Origin: Burkholderia humptydooensis
Lineage (GTDB): Bacteria; Pseudomonadota; Gammaproteobacteria; Burkholderiales; Burkholderiaceae
Direction: 5' to 3'
DNA: 64,000 nt
Assembly (NCBI RefSeq): GCF_001513745.1
Contig: NZ_CP013382.1
Coordinates: 2,418,001-2,482,000 of the forward strand
Each line of letters begins with the position of its first letter. The stretch's first letter is position 1. A program made the position numbers and the translations under genes. Below are positions 53,076 through 60,281 of the stretch, piece by piece. Below the pieces are notes generated by a model. That model made no database searches, was not told the DNA's origin, and saw only the letters and a program-made list of their open reading frames with translations.

Positions 53076-53110
53076 CGCGCGACGACTTTCATTCCACAAG
53101 GACAAACGCA

Positions 53111-54349
53111 ATGACGCTCAAGGTGATTCAAGGCGGCAACGTACTCGATCTCGAACGCGGGATCGTGCTGAAACGGCATCATGTCGTGATCGACGGCGAA
53201 CGCATCGTCGACGTCACCGATCGCGAGCCCGATCTCCCCGGCGCACGCGTGATCGACGCGCACGGCAAGACGGTGATGCCGGGCTTCATCGATTGCCACG
53301 TTCACGTGCTCGCGTCGAACGCGAACCTCGGCGCGAACGCGGCGCAGCCGAACATCCTCGCGGTGATCCGCGCGCTGCCGATCCTCGACGCGATGCTCTC
53401 GCGCGGCTTCACGAGCGTGCGCGACGCGGGCGGCGCCGACTGGTCTCTGATGCACGCGATCGACACGGGCCTCGTGCCGGGGCCGCGAATCTTTCCGTCG
53501 GGCAAGGCGCTGTCGCAAACGGGCGGACACGGCGACTTCCGGCCGCGCGGCGACTCGCTCGAACCGTGCTCGTGCTGCTTCCGCGCGGGCGCGATCGCGC
53601 GCGTCGCCGACGGCGTCGACGCAGTGCGGCTCGCGGTGCGCGAGGAGATCCAGAAAGGCGCGACGCAGATCAAGATCATGGCGTCGGGCGGCGTCGCGTC
53701 GCCGTCCGATCCGATCGCGAACACGCAATATTCGGAGGACGAGATTCGCGCGATCGTCGCCGAGGCGCAAGCGGCGAACACCTATGTGATGGCGCATGCG
53801 TACACGGCGCGGGCGATCGCGCGCGCCGTGCGCTGCGGCGTGCGCACGATCGAGCACGGCAACCTCGTCGACGCAGCGGCGGCGGACGTGATGCGCGAAC
53901 ACGGCGCGTTCGTCGTTCCGACGCTCGTCACCTACGATGCGCTCGAGCAGCACGGCGCGCAATTCGGGATGCCGGCCGATTCGATCGCGAAGGTCGCATC
54001 CGTTCGGCAGGCGGGCCGGGCTTCGCTCGACATCTACGCGCGCGCCGGCGTGCGGATGGGCTTCGGCTCCGATCTGCTCGGCGAAATGCACGCGTTCCAG
54101 TGCAGCGAGTTCCGCATTCGCGCGGACGCGCTCGGCACGCTCGAAGCGCTGCGATCGGCGACGACCGTCGCCGCCGACATCGTCGGCATGTCAGGCGAGC
54201 TCGGCACGATTGCCGCCGGCGCGATCGCGGACGTGCTCGTGATCGACGGCGATCCGCTCGCCGACATCGAAGTCGTCGCCGGCCAGGGCGAGCGGATCGA
54301 GTACGTGCTGCAGCGAGGCCGGATCGTCAAGGAGCGGCGCGCCGCCTGA
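53111..54349 (+). CDS. Amidohydrolase family protein (prolidase/imidazolonepropionase-like)
   Basis: A 412-residue metal-dependent amidohydrolase. The metal-binding HxH is in PGFIDCHVHVL, the carboxylated Lys is probably in QIKIMASGG, later His are in VMAHAYTA and TIEHGN, and the catalytic Asp in MGFGSDLLGEMH. Sequence with RDAGGADW and GGHGDFRP resembles the Xaa-Pro/Xaa-Arg dipeptidase group (Sgx9260-like). AAGGA lies 8 bases before ATG 53111. A broken MHS transporter gene precedes it, so its substrate may no longer be imported by the original route. Confidence 0.88.
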   Translation: MTLKVIQGGNVLDLERGIVLKRHHVVIDGERIVDVTDREPDLPGARVIDAHGKTVMPGFIDCHVHVLASNANLGANAAQPNILAVIRALPILDAMLSRGFTSVRDAGGADWSLMHAIDTGLVPGPRIFPSGKALSQTGGHGDFRPRGDSLEPCSCCFRAGAIARVADGVDAVRLAVREEIQKGATQIKIMASGGVASPSDPIANTQYSEDEIRAIVAEAQAANTYVMAHAYTARAIARAVRCGVRTIEHGNLVDAAAADVMREHGAFVVPTLVTYDALEQHGAQFGMPADSIAKVASVRQAGRASLDIYARAGVRMGFGSDLLGEMHAFQCSEFRIRADALGTLEALRSATTVAADIVGMSGELGTIAAGAIADVLVIDGDPLADIEVVAGQGERIEYVLQRGRIVKERRAA

Positions 54350-54443
54350 ACTGCCACTCACGAATATTCCCCAATATTCCTAAAAATCCTCGACTCAAGT
54401 CACAATAGGGAACATTTTCATTGAATGTCTCCGTGCCGCCGCC

Positions 54444-54869
54444 ATGCTCGAACCGTTCCACACCGTCGACGAAGCCGCCGAACGCTTGCGCCTGCATCCG
54501 AAGACGGTGCTGCGCTTCATCCGCGAAGGCCGCCTGCGCGCGACGCGCATCGGCAAGGCCTACCGGATCGCGCGCGCCGATCTCGACGCGTTCGCCGGCG
54601 CGCCGCCCGATGCGGCGAAACAGCCGCCGCCCGCGCGCGTCACCTGCGTCGCGGACCTGCAGGACGCGTCACCCGAGTTGCACGGCCATGTCGCGCGGAG
54701 CCTGCAGGCGATGCTGTCGACGCACGAAACACGCGCCCATCCGGTTCATCTCGAAACGATCTTCGATCCGGCCGAGCGGCGGCTGAAGGTCGTGATCGTC
54801 GCCTCCGCCGGCGACGCGGCGGCGCTGCTCGGCATGCTCGACACGCTCGCCGCATCGTTCGCGCGATGA
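54444..54869 (+). CDS. Excisionase/MerR-like helix-turn-helix protein
   Basis: A 141-residue protein. Residues 1-50 form an HTH_17-type winged helix: FHTVDEAAERLRLHPKTVLRF then GRLRATRIGKAYRIARADLDAF. The remainder has a predicted alpha/beta part with HPVHLETIFDPAERRLKVVIV and DAAALLGMLDTLAASF. Such proteins act as small transcription factors or excisionases; no integrase or phage gene is near, so a regulator is more likely. Its stop overlaps the next small ORF as ATGA, and a DUF4180 gene follows. Confidence 0.82.
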   Translation: MLEPFHTVDEAAERLRLHPKTVLRFIREGRLRATRIGKAYRIARADLDAFAGAPPDAAKQPPPARVTCVADLQDASPELHGHVARSLQAMLSTHETRAHPVHLETIFDPAERRLKVVIVASAGDAAALLGMLDTLAASFAR

Positions 54870-55024
54870 TCACGCGCTATCGTCACGGCGCGACGCGTGC
54901 GACGGTTGCCGCCGCATGCGCACGTGCGCCGGCCGCCGACCAGCCGCACTTCGTCCGCGGGCAGCGCGACGTGATGCTCGATCTTCTCGTCGGCCACATG
55001 AAAGGTTCACGCGATGAAACATGA
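54866..55024 (+). CDS. Small ORF of 52 residues between HTH and DUF4180 genes
   Basis: ATG 54866 overlaps the HTH stop by 4 bases and the ORF ends 11 bases inside the DUF4180 gene. It encodes MITRYRHGATRATVAAACAR followed by VRGQRDVMLDLLVGHMKG. I recognise no family. The tight overlaps on both sides suggest translational coupling, but the sequence could equally be a non-coding joint. Confidence 0.35.
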   Translation: MITRYRHGATRATVAAACARAPAADQPHFVRGQRDVMLDLLVGHMKGSRDET

Positions 55025-55328
55025 GATGCTGACCGTCGGCGACGTGCGCGTATTGCGTTTCGACGCGGCGAGCGCCGCGCCGCTGCGCGACGGAGCCGCC
55101 GAAACCTTGCTCGCCGCCGCGTGGGAGCACGACGCGGCGTGGGTCGCGGTGGCGGCCGAGCATCTGCACGACGACTTCTTTCGCCTCGACACGCGCGTCG
55201 CCGGGCATCTCGTGCAGAAGCTGATCAACTATCGCGTCAAGCTCGCCGTCGTGGGCAACATCGACGCGGCGCTCGCGCGCAGCCGCGCTGCTCAGCGCGC
55301 GCGACGCCGCGCGTTAGGCGATGCGTGA
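55014..55328 (+). CDS. DUF4180 family protein, probably C-terminally shortened
   Basis: A 104-residue protein. The conserved DUF4180 core is present: AWEHDAAWVAVAAEHLHDDFF, RLDTRVAGHLVQKLINYRVK and LAVVGNIDAALARS. Family members normally continue with about 15-20 more residues of a defined strand; here the end turns into an Arg/Ala-rich tail (RAAQRARRRALGDA), which looks like a frameshift. Function unknown. It often pairs with HTH genes, as here. ATG 55014 lies inside the preceding small ORF. Confidence 0.75.
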   Translation: MKHEMLTVGDVRVLRFDAASAAPLRDGAAETLLAAAWEHDAAWVAVAAEHLHDDFFRLDTRVAGHLVQKLINYRVKLAVVGNIDAALARSRAAQRARRRALGDA

Positions 55329-55529
55329 GACGACGCGGCGCAACCCGACACATCGCCCGCCGCGCGCCGCCAGACACATCGTCACCATTCTCCACAATCG
55401 GCGACACCACATTTTCTCGCGCGGGATGTACCATTCGGCCCCGTACGCGCCGCATTCCGAGACCTGGCCGAGCGCCGTACGCGAAGGCATTTCGTAAGCC
55501 TGATCATCGAAAAATCCAGGGACGCGCAA

Positions 55530-56477
55530 ATGGGAGATGTGAACAAAACCGGCTGGCCGCCCCCGTTACCGCCTCGACTCAAACGCATCTGGCACGGCGC
55601 CGATGGCCTGCGCGCCGGCTGGGCCGTGCTGCTTTACGCGGCGATCGTCGCGGCGGTCCTGCTCGCGCTCGGCGTCGCGGCGCGCATCGCGCATCATCCG
55701 TTCCGGCCGCGCAGCGATCTGAGCGCGGCCGGACAGATTCCGTTCGAGCTCGCGCTGTGCGCGGCCGCGCTGATCGCAACGCGCGTGATGAGCCGCCTCG
55801 ATCGCCGCTCGTGGCTCGATTACGGCCTGCGCGCGCCGCGCGGCGCGGCGCATTTCGCCTGGGGCGCGTTCTGCGGTCTCGTCGCGGTGTCGGCGATCAT
55901 GGGCCTGCTCGTCGCGACGGGCGGCGCGACGATCGAATACTCGGGCGTGAGCGGAGCGGCCGCATCCGAATCGGCCGTTGCGTGGGCGGCCGCGTTCGTG
56001 CTCGTCGCGCTCGCCGAGGAAGTCGCGTTTCGCGGCTATGCGTTCATGAAGCTCGCGCAGCGCACGCACCCCGTCGTCGCGGCGGCGCTCACGTCACTCG
56101 CCTTCGGCATCTCGCACGTGTCGAATCGCAACGAGAACATCGCGGGCATCGTGCCCGTCGTGATCTACGGGCTCGTCGCGTGTCTCGCGATCTGGCGCAC
56201 CGGCTCGCTGTGGTGGGTGCTCGGCGAGCATGCGATGTGGAACTGGAGCGAATCGTTCCTGTTCGGCGCGGCCGACAGCGGGCTCACCGCGCCCGGCGCG
56301 CTGTTCAGGAGCCACGCGATCGGCCCCGTCTGGCTGAGCGGCGGCACGGTCGGCCCCGAGGCGAGCGTGCTCGTGTTTCCGGCGCTCGCGGCGCTCGCGT
56401 ATGTCGCCTGGCGTCTGCCGTCGCGCGCGGCGTCGAGCGGCCCGACGCTCGCGCGTGGACGCCGGCAGCCGGTGTGA
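55530..56477 (+). CDS. CPBP family intramembrane metalloprotease
   Basis: A 315-residue membrane protein with six to eight helices. The CPBP (CAAX protease and bacteriocin-processing) motifs are ALAEEVAFRGYAF (EExxxR), FGISHVSN (second His) and GEHAMWNW. The family includes prenyl-protein proteases and bacteriocin immunity proteins; here it stands alone, so the substrate is open. A hydrophilic Pro-rich N-terminus precedes the first helix. The gene converges with clcF across a 157-base gap containing GACGCGCGCGCCG direct repeats. Confidence 0.88.
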   Translation: MGDVNKTGWPPPLPPRLKRIWHGADGLRAGWAVLLYAAIVAAVLLALGVAARIAHHPFRPRSDLSAAGQIPFELALCAAALIATRVMSRLDRRSWLDYGLRAPRGAAHFAWGAFCGLVAVSAIMGLLVATGGATIEYSGVSGAAASESAVAWAAAFVLVALAEEVAFRGYAFMKLAQRTHPVVAAALTSLAFGISHVSNRNENIAGIVPVVIYGLVACLAIWRTGSLWWVLGEHAMWNWSESFLFGAADSGLTAPGALFRSHAIGPVWLSGGTVGPEASVLVFPALAALAYVAWRLPSRAASSGPTLARGRRQPV

Positions 56478-56634
56478 GTCGGCTCCGCCGCTCGGTCCGC
56501 GATCCATCGGTTCGCAACCAGTTCGCCATCCGGTCAGTTCGCCGTCAGCGCGCAATTGACGCGCGCGCCGCGCATTCGACGCGCGCGCCGACAATCGCGC
56601 CCGCCCCGCTTCGTCGCCGCGCCGCGACGCGCGA

Positions 56635-57918
56635 TCACCTCGGCGCCGATTCCCCCGCCACCGCGTTCGCGAGGCTCGCCTCGCCGCGCGGCCCCGGCAG
56701 CTTCGCGTGACCGATCCGTTGCGCGCGATAGATGCCCGCGTGCCCGGAGAACAGATACGCGACAACGCAAGCCAGCGCCGCATACGCGCCGATCGGCGCG
56801 CCGAACAACTCGATCGCCATGATCGTCGATGCGATCGGCGTATTCGCCGCGCCGGCGAACACCGCGACGAAGCCGAGCCCGGCGAGCACCGGAACCGGCA
56901 GCGCGAGCAGATGCGACAGCGCGTTGCCGAGCGTCGCGCCGATGTAGAAGAGCGGCGTCACTTCGCCGCCCTTGAAGCCCGACGCGAGCGTGACGACCGT
57001 GAACGCGAACTTGCCCGCGAAATCGTAGACGGGCAGCGGCCCGCGAAACGCGGCCTCGATCGTCGGGATGCCGAGGCCGAGATACTGCGGCGCATGCAGC
57101 AGCGTCGCCGCGAGCGCGACGAGCGCGCCGCCCGCGACGGGCCGCAGCGGCGGATACGCGATCCGGCGCTTCGCGAGCGCGCCGAGCGCGTGCGTCGCGG
57201 CGGCGAACAGCCGGCCGACGACGCCGAACGCGACGCCCGCCGCCACCGCCGACGCAACGCCCGCCGCGCTCAGCGCGGGCACGAACGGCACGACGTAGAC
57301 GGTGTGATGGATGCCCCATTGCCGGCACACCGCATCCGCGACGATCGACGCCGCGACGCACGCGAAGAGCGCGTCGTAACGCAGCCGGCCGATCGCGAGC
57401 ACTTCGAGGCCGAACACCGCGCCCGCGAGCGGCGTGCCGAACACCGAGGAGAAGCCCGCGGCGATCCCGCTCATCAGCATGATCCGGCGATCGTCGCGAT
57501 CGAGCCCGACGAGCTGCGTGACGCGATCGGCGAGCGCGCCGCCCATCTGCACCGCGGTGCCTTCGCGCCCGGCGGAGCCGCCGAACAGATGCGTGACGAC
57601 GGTCGCGACGAGCACGAGCGGCGCCATCCGCTTCGGCACGATCGTCTGCGGATCGTGGATCTCGTCGATCAGCAGGTTGTTGCCGCGCTCGACGGACCGG
57701 CCGACGCGCTGATAGACCCAGCCGGTCGCGAAGCCCGCCGCGGGCAGCAGCCACAGCAGCCACGGATGCGCGACGCGCGTGCCGGTGGCGAGATCGAGCG
57801 CCCAAAGGAAGAGCGCGGACGCCGATCCGGCGAGCGCGCCGACGGCGGCCGACAGCGCGAGCCAGCGGCACAGATGCGCGAGCGCCGCGACGGGCTCGAG
57901 GGTGTGCAGACGTTTCAT
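56635..57918 (-). CDS. clcF: CLC-F type fluoride/proton antiporter
   Basis: A 427-residue CLC protein. Instead of the chloride-type GSGIP and GREGP, it has RGNNLLIDEI at the first selectivity position and GSAGREGTAVQMGG at the second, the pattern of the CLC-F fluoride exporter clade. Further motifs are GFSSVFGTPLAGAVFGLE, GFKGGEVTPLFYIGATLGN and FAGAANTPIASTIM. It expels F- from the cytoplasm using the proton gradient. A fluoride riboswitch in its leader confirms the role. ATG 57918 (MKRLHT) is chosen; an in-frame ATG eight codons upstream is possible. Confidence 0.93.
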   Translation of the reverse strand: MKRLHTLEPVAALAHLCRWLALSAAVGALAGSASALFLWALDLATGTRVAHPWLLWLLPAAGFATGWVYQRVGRSVERGNNLLIDEIHDPQTIVPKRMAPLVLVATVVTHLFGGSAGREGTAVQMGGALADRVTQLVGLDRDDRRIMLMSGIAAGFSSVFGTPLAGAVFGLEVLAIGRLRYDALFACVAASIVADAVCRQWGIHHTVYVVPFVPALSAAGVASAVAAGVAFGVVGRLFAAATHALGALAKRRIAYPPLRPVAGGALVALAATLLHAPQYLGLGIPTIEAAFRGPLPVYDFAGKFAFTVVTLASGFKGGEVTPLFYIGATLGNALSHLLALPVPVLAGLGFVAVFAGAANTPIASTIMAIELFGAPIGAYAALACVVAYLFSGHAGIYRAQRIGHAKLPGPRGEASLANAVAGESAPR

Positions 57919-57978
57919 GAATTTCCAGATTCGACAGGACATCAAACCCGGGCGGCAGGACGCTGCTTGCTACGGATG

Positions 57979-58013
57979 GCCTACGACCTCCTGCACCCAG
58001 GAACGCGTAGGCA
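57979..58013 (-). promoter_or_regulatory. Expression platform of the fluoride riboswitch
   Basis: The 3' strand of the aptamer, TGCCTACG (58013-58006), can instead pair with CGTAGGC (57985-57979), forming a stem that encloses a TCCTG/CAGGA hairpin. Fluoride binding would hold the aptamer pseudoknot and prevent this stem. The alternative stem lies 61 bases or more before the start codon, so it may act on transcription elongation; there is no T-tract. Confidence 0.6.
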
Positions 58014-58059
58014 TCATCAGCCGGCTCGCCGGCGGTTGTACGGAGGCATGCCATCTCCG
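58006..58059 (-). promoter_or_regulatory. Fluoride riboswitch (crcB motif)
   Basis: On the minus strand the aptamer begins CGGAGATGGCATGCCTCCG (58059-58041), with P1 formed by CGGAG and CTCCG and the conserved GATGGCATGCC. Next come CAACC, a GCCGGC/GCCGGC stem and TGATGATGCCTACG. GGCAT and ATGCC can form the pseudoknot, as GAGGC/GCCTC does in the Thermotoga aptamer. Order, spacing and conserved bases all fit, and the downstream gene is a CLC-F exporter. Confidence 0.92.
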
Positions 58060-58069
58060 GTCGCCGCGG

Positions 58070-58099
58070 ATTGTACGCGATGCCGCGCGCACGCGGCAA
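58070..58099 (-). promoter_or_regulatory. Promoter of the clcF riboswitch transcript
   Basis: Minus-strand TTGCCG (58099-58094) and TACAAT (58075-58070) are separated by 18 bases. Transcription would start near 58063, only a few bases before the first aptamer base. Confidence 0.6.
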
Positions 58100-58165
58100 C
58101 CGGCGCGGTGACGGCGGGCGCGCGGACGGAGACGGGCGCGAAAGCAAACGTGGACGTGAATGCCG

Positions 58166-58888
58166 TCACGCGCCGAAGCGCTCCGCGAGCTCGACGAAAT
58201 CCGCCGCGACGACGTCCCAATCCTGCTCCGCGCGCAGATCTGCCGTCTGCGCGGGACCGTGCTCGCGCGGGCGCGCGACGAACGCGGTCCGATAGCCGCA
58301 GCGCCGCGCGGCCGCAAGGTCGCCGTTGTGCGCGGCGACGAGGCACACCTCGTCGGGACGCAGCGCGAGGATGTCGGCCGTGCGCAGGTACGCCTCGGGC
58401 GTCGGCTTGTACGCCTGCGCCACTTCGGCGCCGAGGATCGCGTCCCACGGCAATCCCGCGCGCTTCGCCATGTCGATCATCAGGATCACGTTGCCGTTCG
58501 ACAGCGGCGCGATGATGTAGCGCGCCTTCAGCCGCGCGAGCCCCGCGACCGAATCGGGCCACGGATCGAGCCGGTGCCACGCGAGATTCAGTGCGTCGAG
58601 ATCGGCGTCGGCCACGCCCGCGCGATCGATGCCGAACGCGGGCAGGATCGCTTCGAGATTCTCCCGATGCAGCACGTCGAGCCGCGTGAACGGCCGGCGG
58701 CCGCTGCGCACGTGCTCCATCGCGGGCGAATAGCGCGCGCGCCACGCATCCGCGAAAGCGGCCGGATCGGCTCCCGCGCCGCCGTACTTCGCAAGAAACG
58801 GCGTCGCGTCGCGAATGACGCCGGAACGCCAGTCGACCACGGTGCCGAACACGTCGAATACCAATGCCTTCACGCCAAGCGCCTGCAT
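58166..58888 (-). CDS. HAD hydrolase, haloacid dehalogenase type II family
   Basis: A 240-residue HAD enzyme. The nucleophile Asp12 is in LVFDVFGTVVDW, Thr16 follows, the Ser of APLSNGN and the Lys of YKPTPEAY match L-2-haloacid dehalogenases. The fourth motif is VAAHNGDL, where true dehalogenases have SSNxWD, so dehalogenase activity is uncertain and the enzyme could act on another substrate. AGGAG lies 7 bases before ATG 58888. It is immediately upstream of the fluoride exporter on the same strand, 66 bases before its promoter. Confidence 0.85.
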   Translation of the reverse strand: MQALGVKALVFDVFGTVVDWRSGVIRDATPFLAKYGGAGADPAAFADAWRARYSPAMEHVRSGRRPFTRLDVLHRENLEAILPAFGIDRAGVADADLDALNLAWHRLDPWPDSVAGLARLKARYIIAPLSNGNVILMIDMAKRAGLPWDAILGAEVAQAYKPTPEAYLRTADILALRPDEVCLVAAHNGDLAAARRCGYRTAFVARPREHGPAQTADLRAEQDWDVVAADFVELAERFGA

Positions 58889-59246
58889 GATGCTCTCCTG
58901 AGTCGTGGAATGACGTTTCAGGATGCAGCGGGCCCGTCGGCGGCTCGAACCGGGCCCGTCGCCATGCGCGCGCAATCGGCCGGGACCGCGGCAAACGGCT
59001 CGCCGGCCGGCGAAGCGCGCGCATACGACGAACGCAGGACCGCCCCGCACGGTCCGCCGAACGCGGGCCGCCGCTCCTGCACGTCTGGAAGAAACGCACA
59101 TCTGCCGCTCGACATTATCGGCGATCGCATGCAGGCGTTCTTGGCAAAGAAATCGAGGCCGACGTCGAAATCGAAACCAGATTCGGCGGGCGAATCGCAG
59201 CGAGAGACCAGCGCCGCATGAGGGCGCGCGACGAACGCGCGCGGCC
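58889..59246. other. Intergenic region, 358 bp
   Basis: This stretch separates the end of wspF from the HAD gene. It contains GC-rich inverted repeats (GCGCGCG/CGCGCGC near 59222-59242, just after the wspF stop) that could terminate the wsp transcript. I see no GGDEF gene or fragment of one, and no clear promoter for the HAD gene. Confidence 0.4.
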
Positions 59247-60275
59247 TCAGCGCCAGCGCTGCTTGTTGCGCTGAACGAGCGAGATCAGTTGATCGGCGAT
59301 CCGCTCGAGCGGCAGCACCGCGCTCGCCGCGCCGATCGCGGCGGCCGCCTTCGGCATTCCGTACACCGCGCTCGTCGCTTCGTCCTGCGCGATCGTGTAA
59401 TGCCCCTTCGTGCGCATCGCCTTCAGACCGAGCGCGCCGTCGCGTCCCATGCCCGTCAGCAGCACGCCGATCGCCTCGCCCTTCCAGTGATCGACGACGC
59501 TGTGAAAGAACACGTCGACCGATGGCCGGTAAGGCGTCTCTTCCGGACGCCGCGTATACGCGAGCAATCCGCGCGACGTCAGGTGCAGGTGGTCGTTCGT
59601 CGCCGCGAGCAGCACCTCGCCCGCCTGCGGCACGCTGCCCTGCCGCGCGATGCGCACCGGCAACTGCGAGTAGCCGTCGAGCCACTGCGCCATGCCGATC
59701 GCGAACGCCTGGTCGACATGCTGGACGATCACGATCGCCGCCGGAAAATCGCCCGGCAGCCGCCGCAGCAGCGCGGTCAACGCAGTCGGCCCGCCCGCCG
59801 ACGCGCCGATCGCGACGAGCGGCGGCAGCGCGCCCTGCGGCGCGGGCGCGGCGGCGGCGGGCGCGGCCACGGGCGAGCGCGTCGCGAGCAGCCGGCCGAT
59901 CTGGTCGATCTTCACGAGCAGCGGCTGCGACGGATCGGCGCTGCCGCCCTGCTCGAGCGTCGGCGTGTCGACCGCGTCGAGCGCGCCCGCGCCCATCGCC
60001 TCGTAGACGTACGACGCGTTCGCGCCGACGTTCGCGGTGACGATCAGGATCGCGCACGGCGAGCGCGCCATGATGCTGCGCGTCGCCGACACGCCGTCGA
60101 TCCGCGGCATCACGAGGTCCATCAGGACGAGGTCCGGCGACTGCGCGACGCAGAAATCGACGGCCTGCGCGCCGTCCGTCGCGACCCACAGCACGCGGTG
60201 CTCGGGCCGCAGCGCGATCGCGCGGCGCAGCGCCTCGACGGCGAGCGGCAAGTCGTTGACGATGCCGATGTTCAT
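59247..60275 (-). CDS. wspF: CheB-type methylesterase WspF
   Basis: A 342-residue receptor methylesterase. The receiver domain has Asp in VLMDLVMPRIDG and covers residues 1-120; the catalytic domain has AIGASAGGPTALTALL (Ser nucleophile), VIVQHVDQAFA (His) and GVLLTGMGRDGA (Asp). It removes methyl groups from the WspA receptor and damps signalling; loss of wspF in relatives causes high c-di-GMP and wrinkly colonies. It follows wspE by 6 bases and ends the operon seen here. Confidence 0.94.
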   Translation of the reverse strand: MNIGIVNDLPLAVEALRRAIALRPEHRVLWVATDGAQAVDFCVAQSPDLVLMDLVMPRIDGVSATRSIMARSPCAILIVTANVGANASYVYEAMGAGALDAVDTPTLEQGGSADPSQPLLVKIDQIGRLLATRSPVAAPAAAAPAPQGALPPLVAIGASAGGPTALTALLRRLPGDFPAAIVIVQHVDQAFAIGMAQWLDGYSQLPVRIARQGSVPQAGEVLLAATNDHLHLTSRGLLAYTRRPEETPYRPSVDVFFHSVVDHWKGEAIGVLLTGMGRDGALGLKAMRTKGHYTIAQDEATSAVYGMPKAAAAIGAASAVLPLERIADQLISLVQRNKQRWR

Positions 60276-60281
60276 GGCTTC

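Noticed and set aside
56540..56600. GACGCGCGCGCCG direct repeats as the start of a CRISPR or attachment site
   Set aside because: Only two imperfect copies in a convergent gap; no regular spacers, no integrase.
58166..58888. Calling the HAD gene a fluoroacetate dehalogenase outright
   Set aside because: Known fluoroacetate dehalogenases are mostly alpha/beta hydrolases and the SSNxWD motif of true L-2-haloacid dehalogenases is replaced by AAHNGD.
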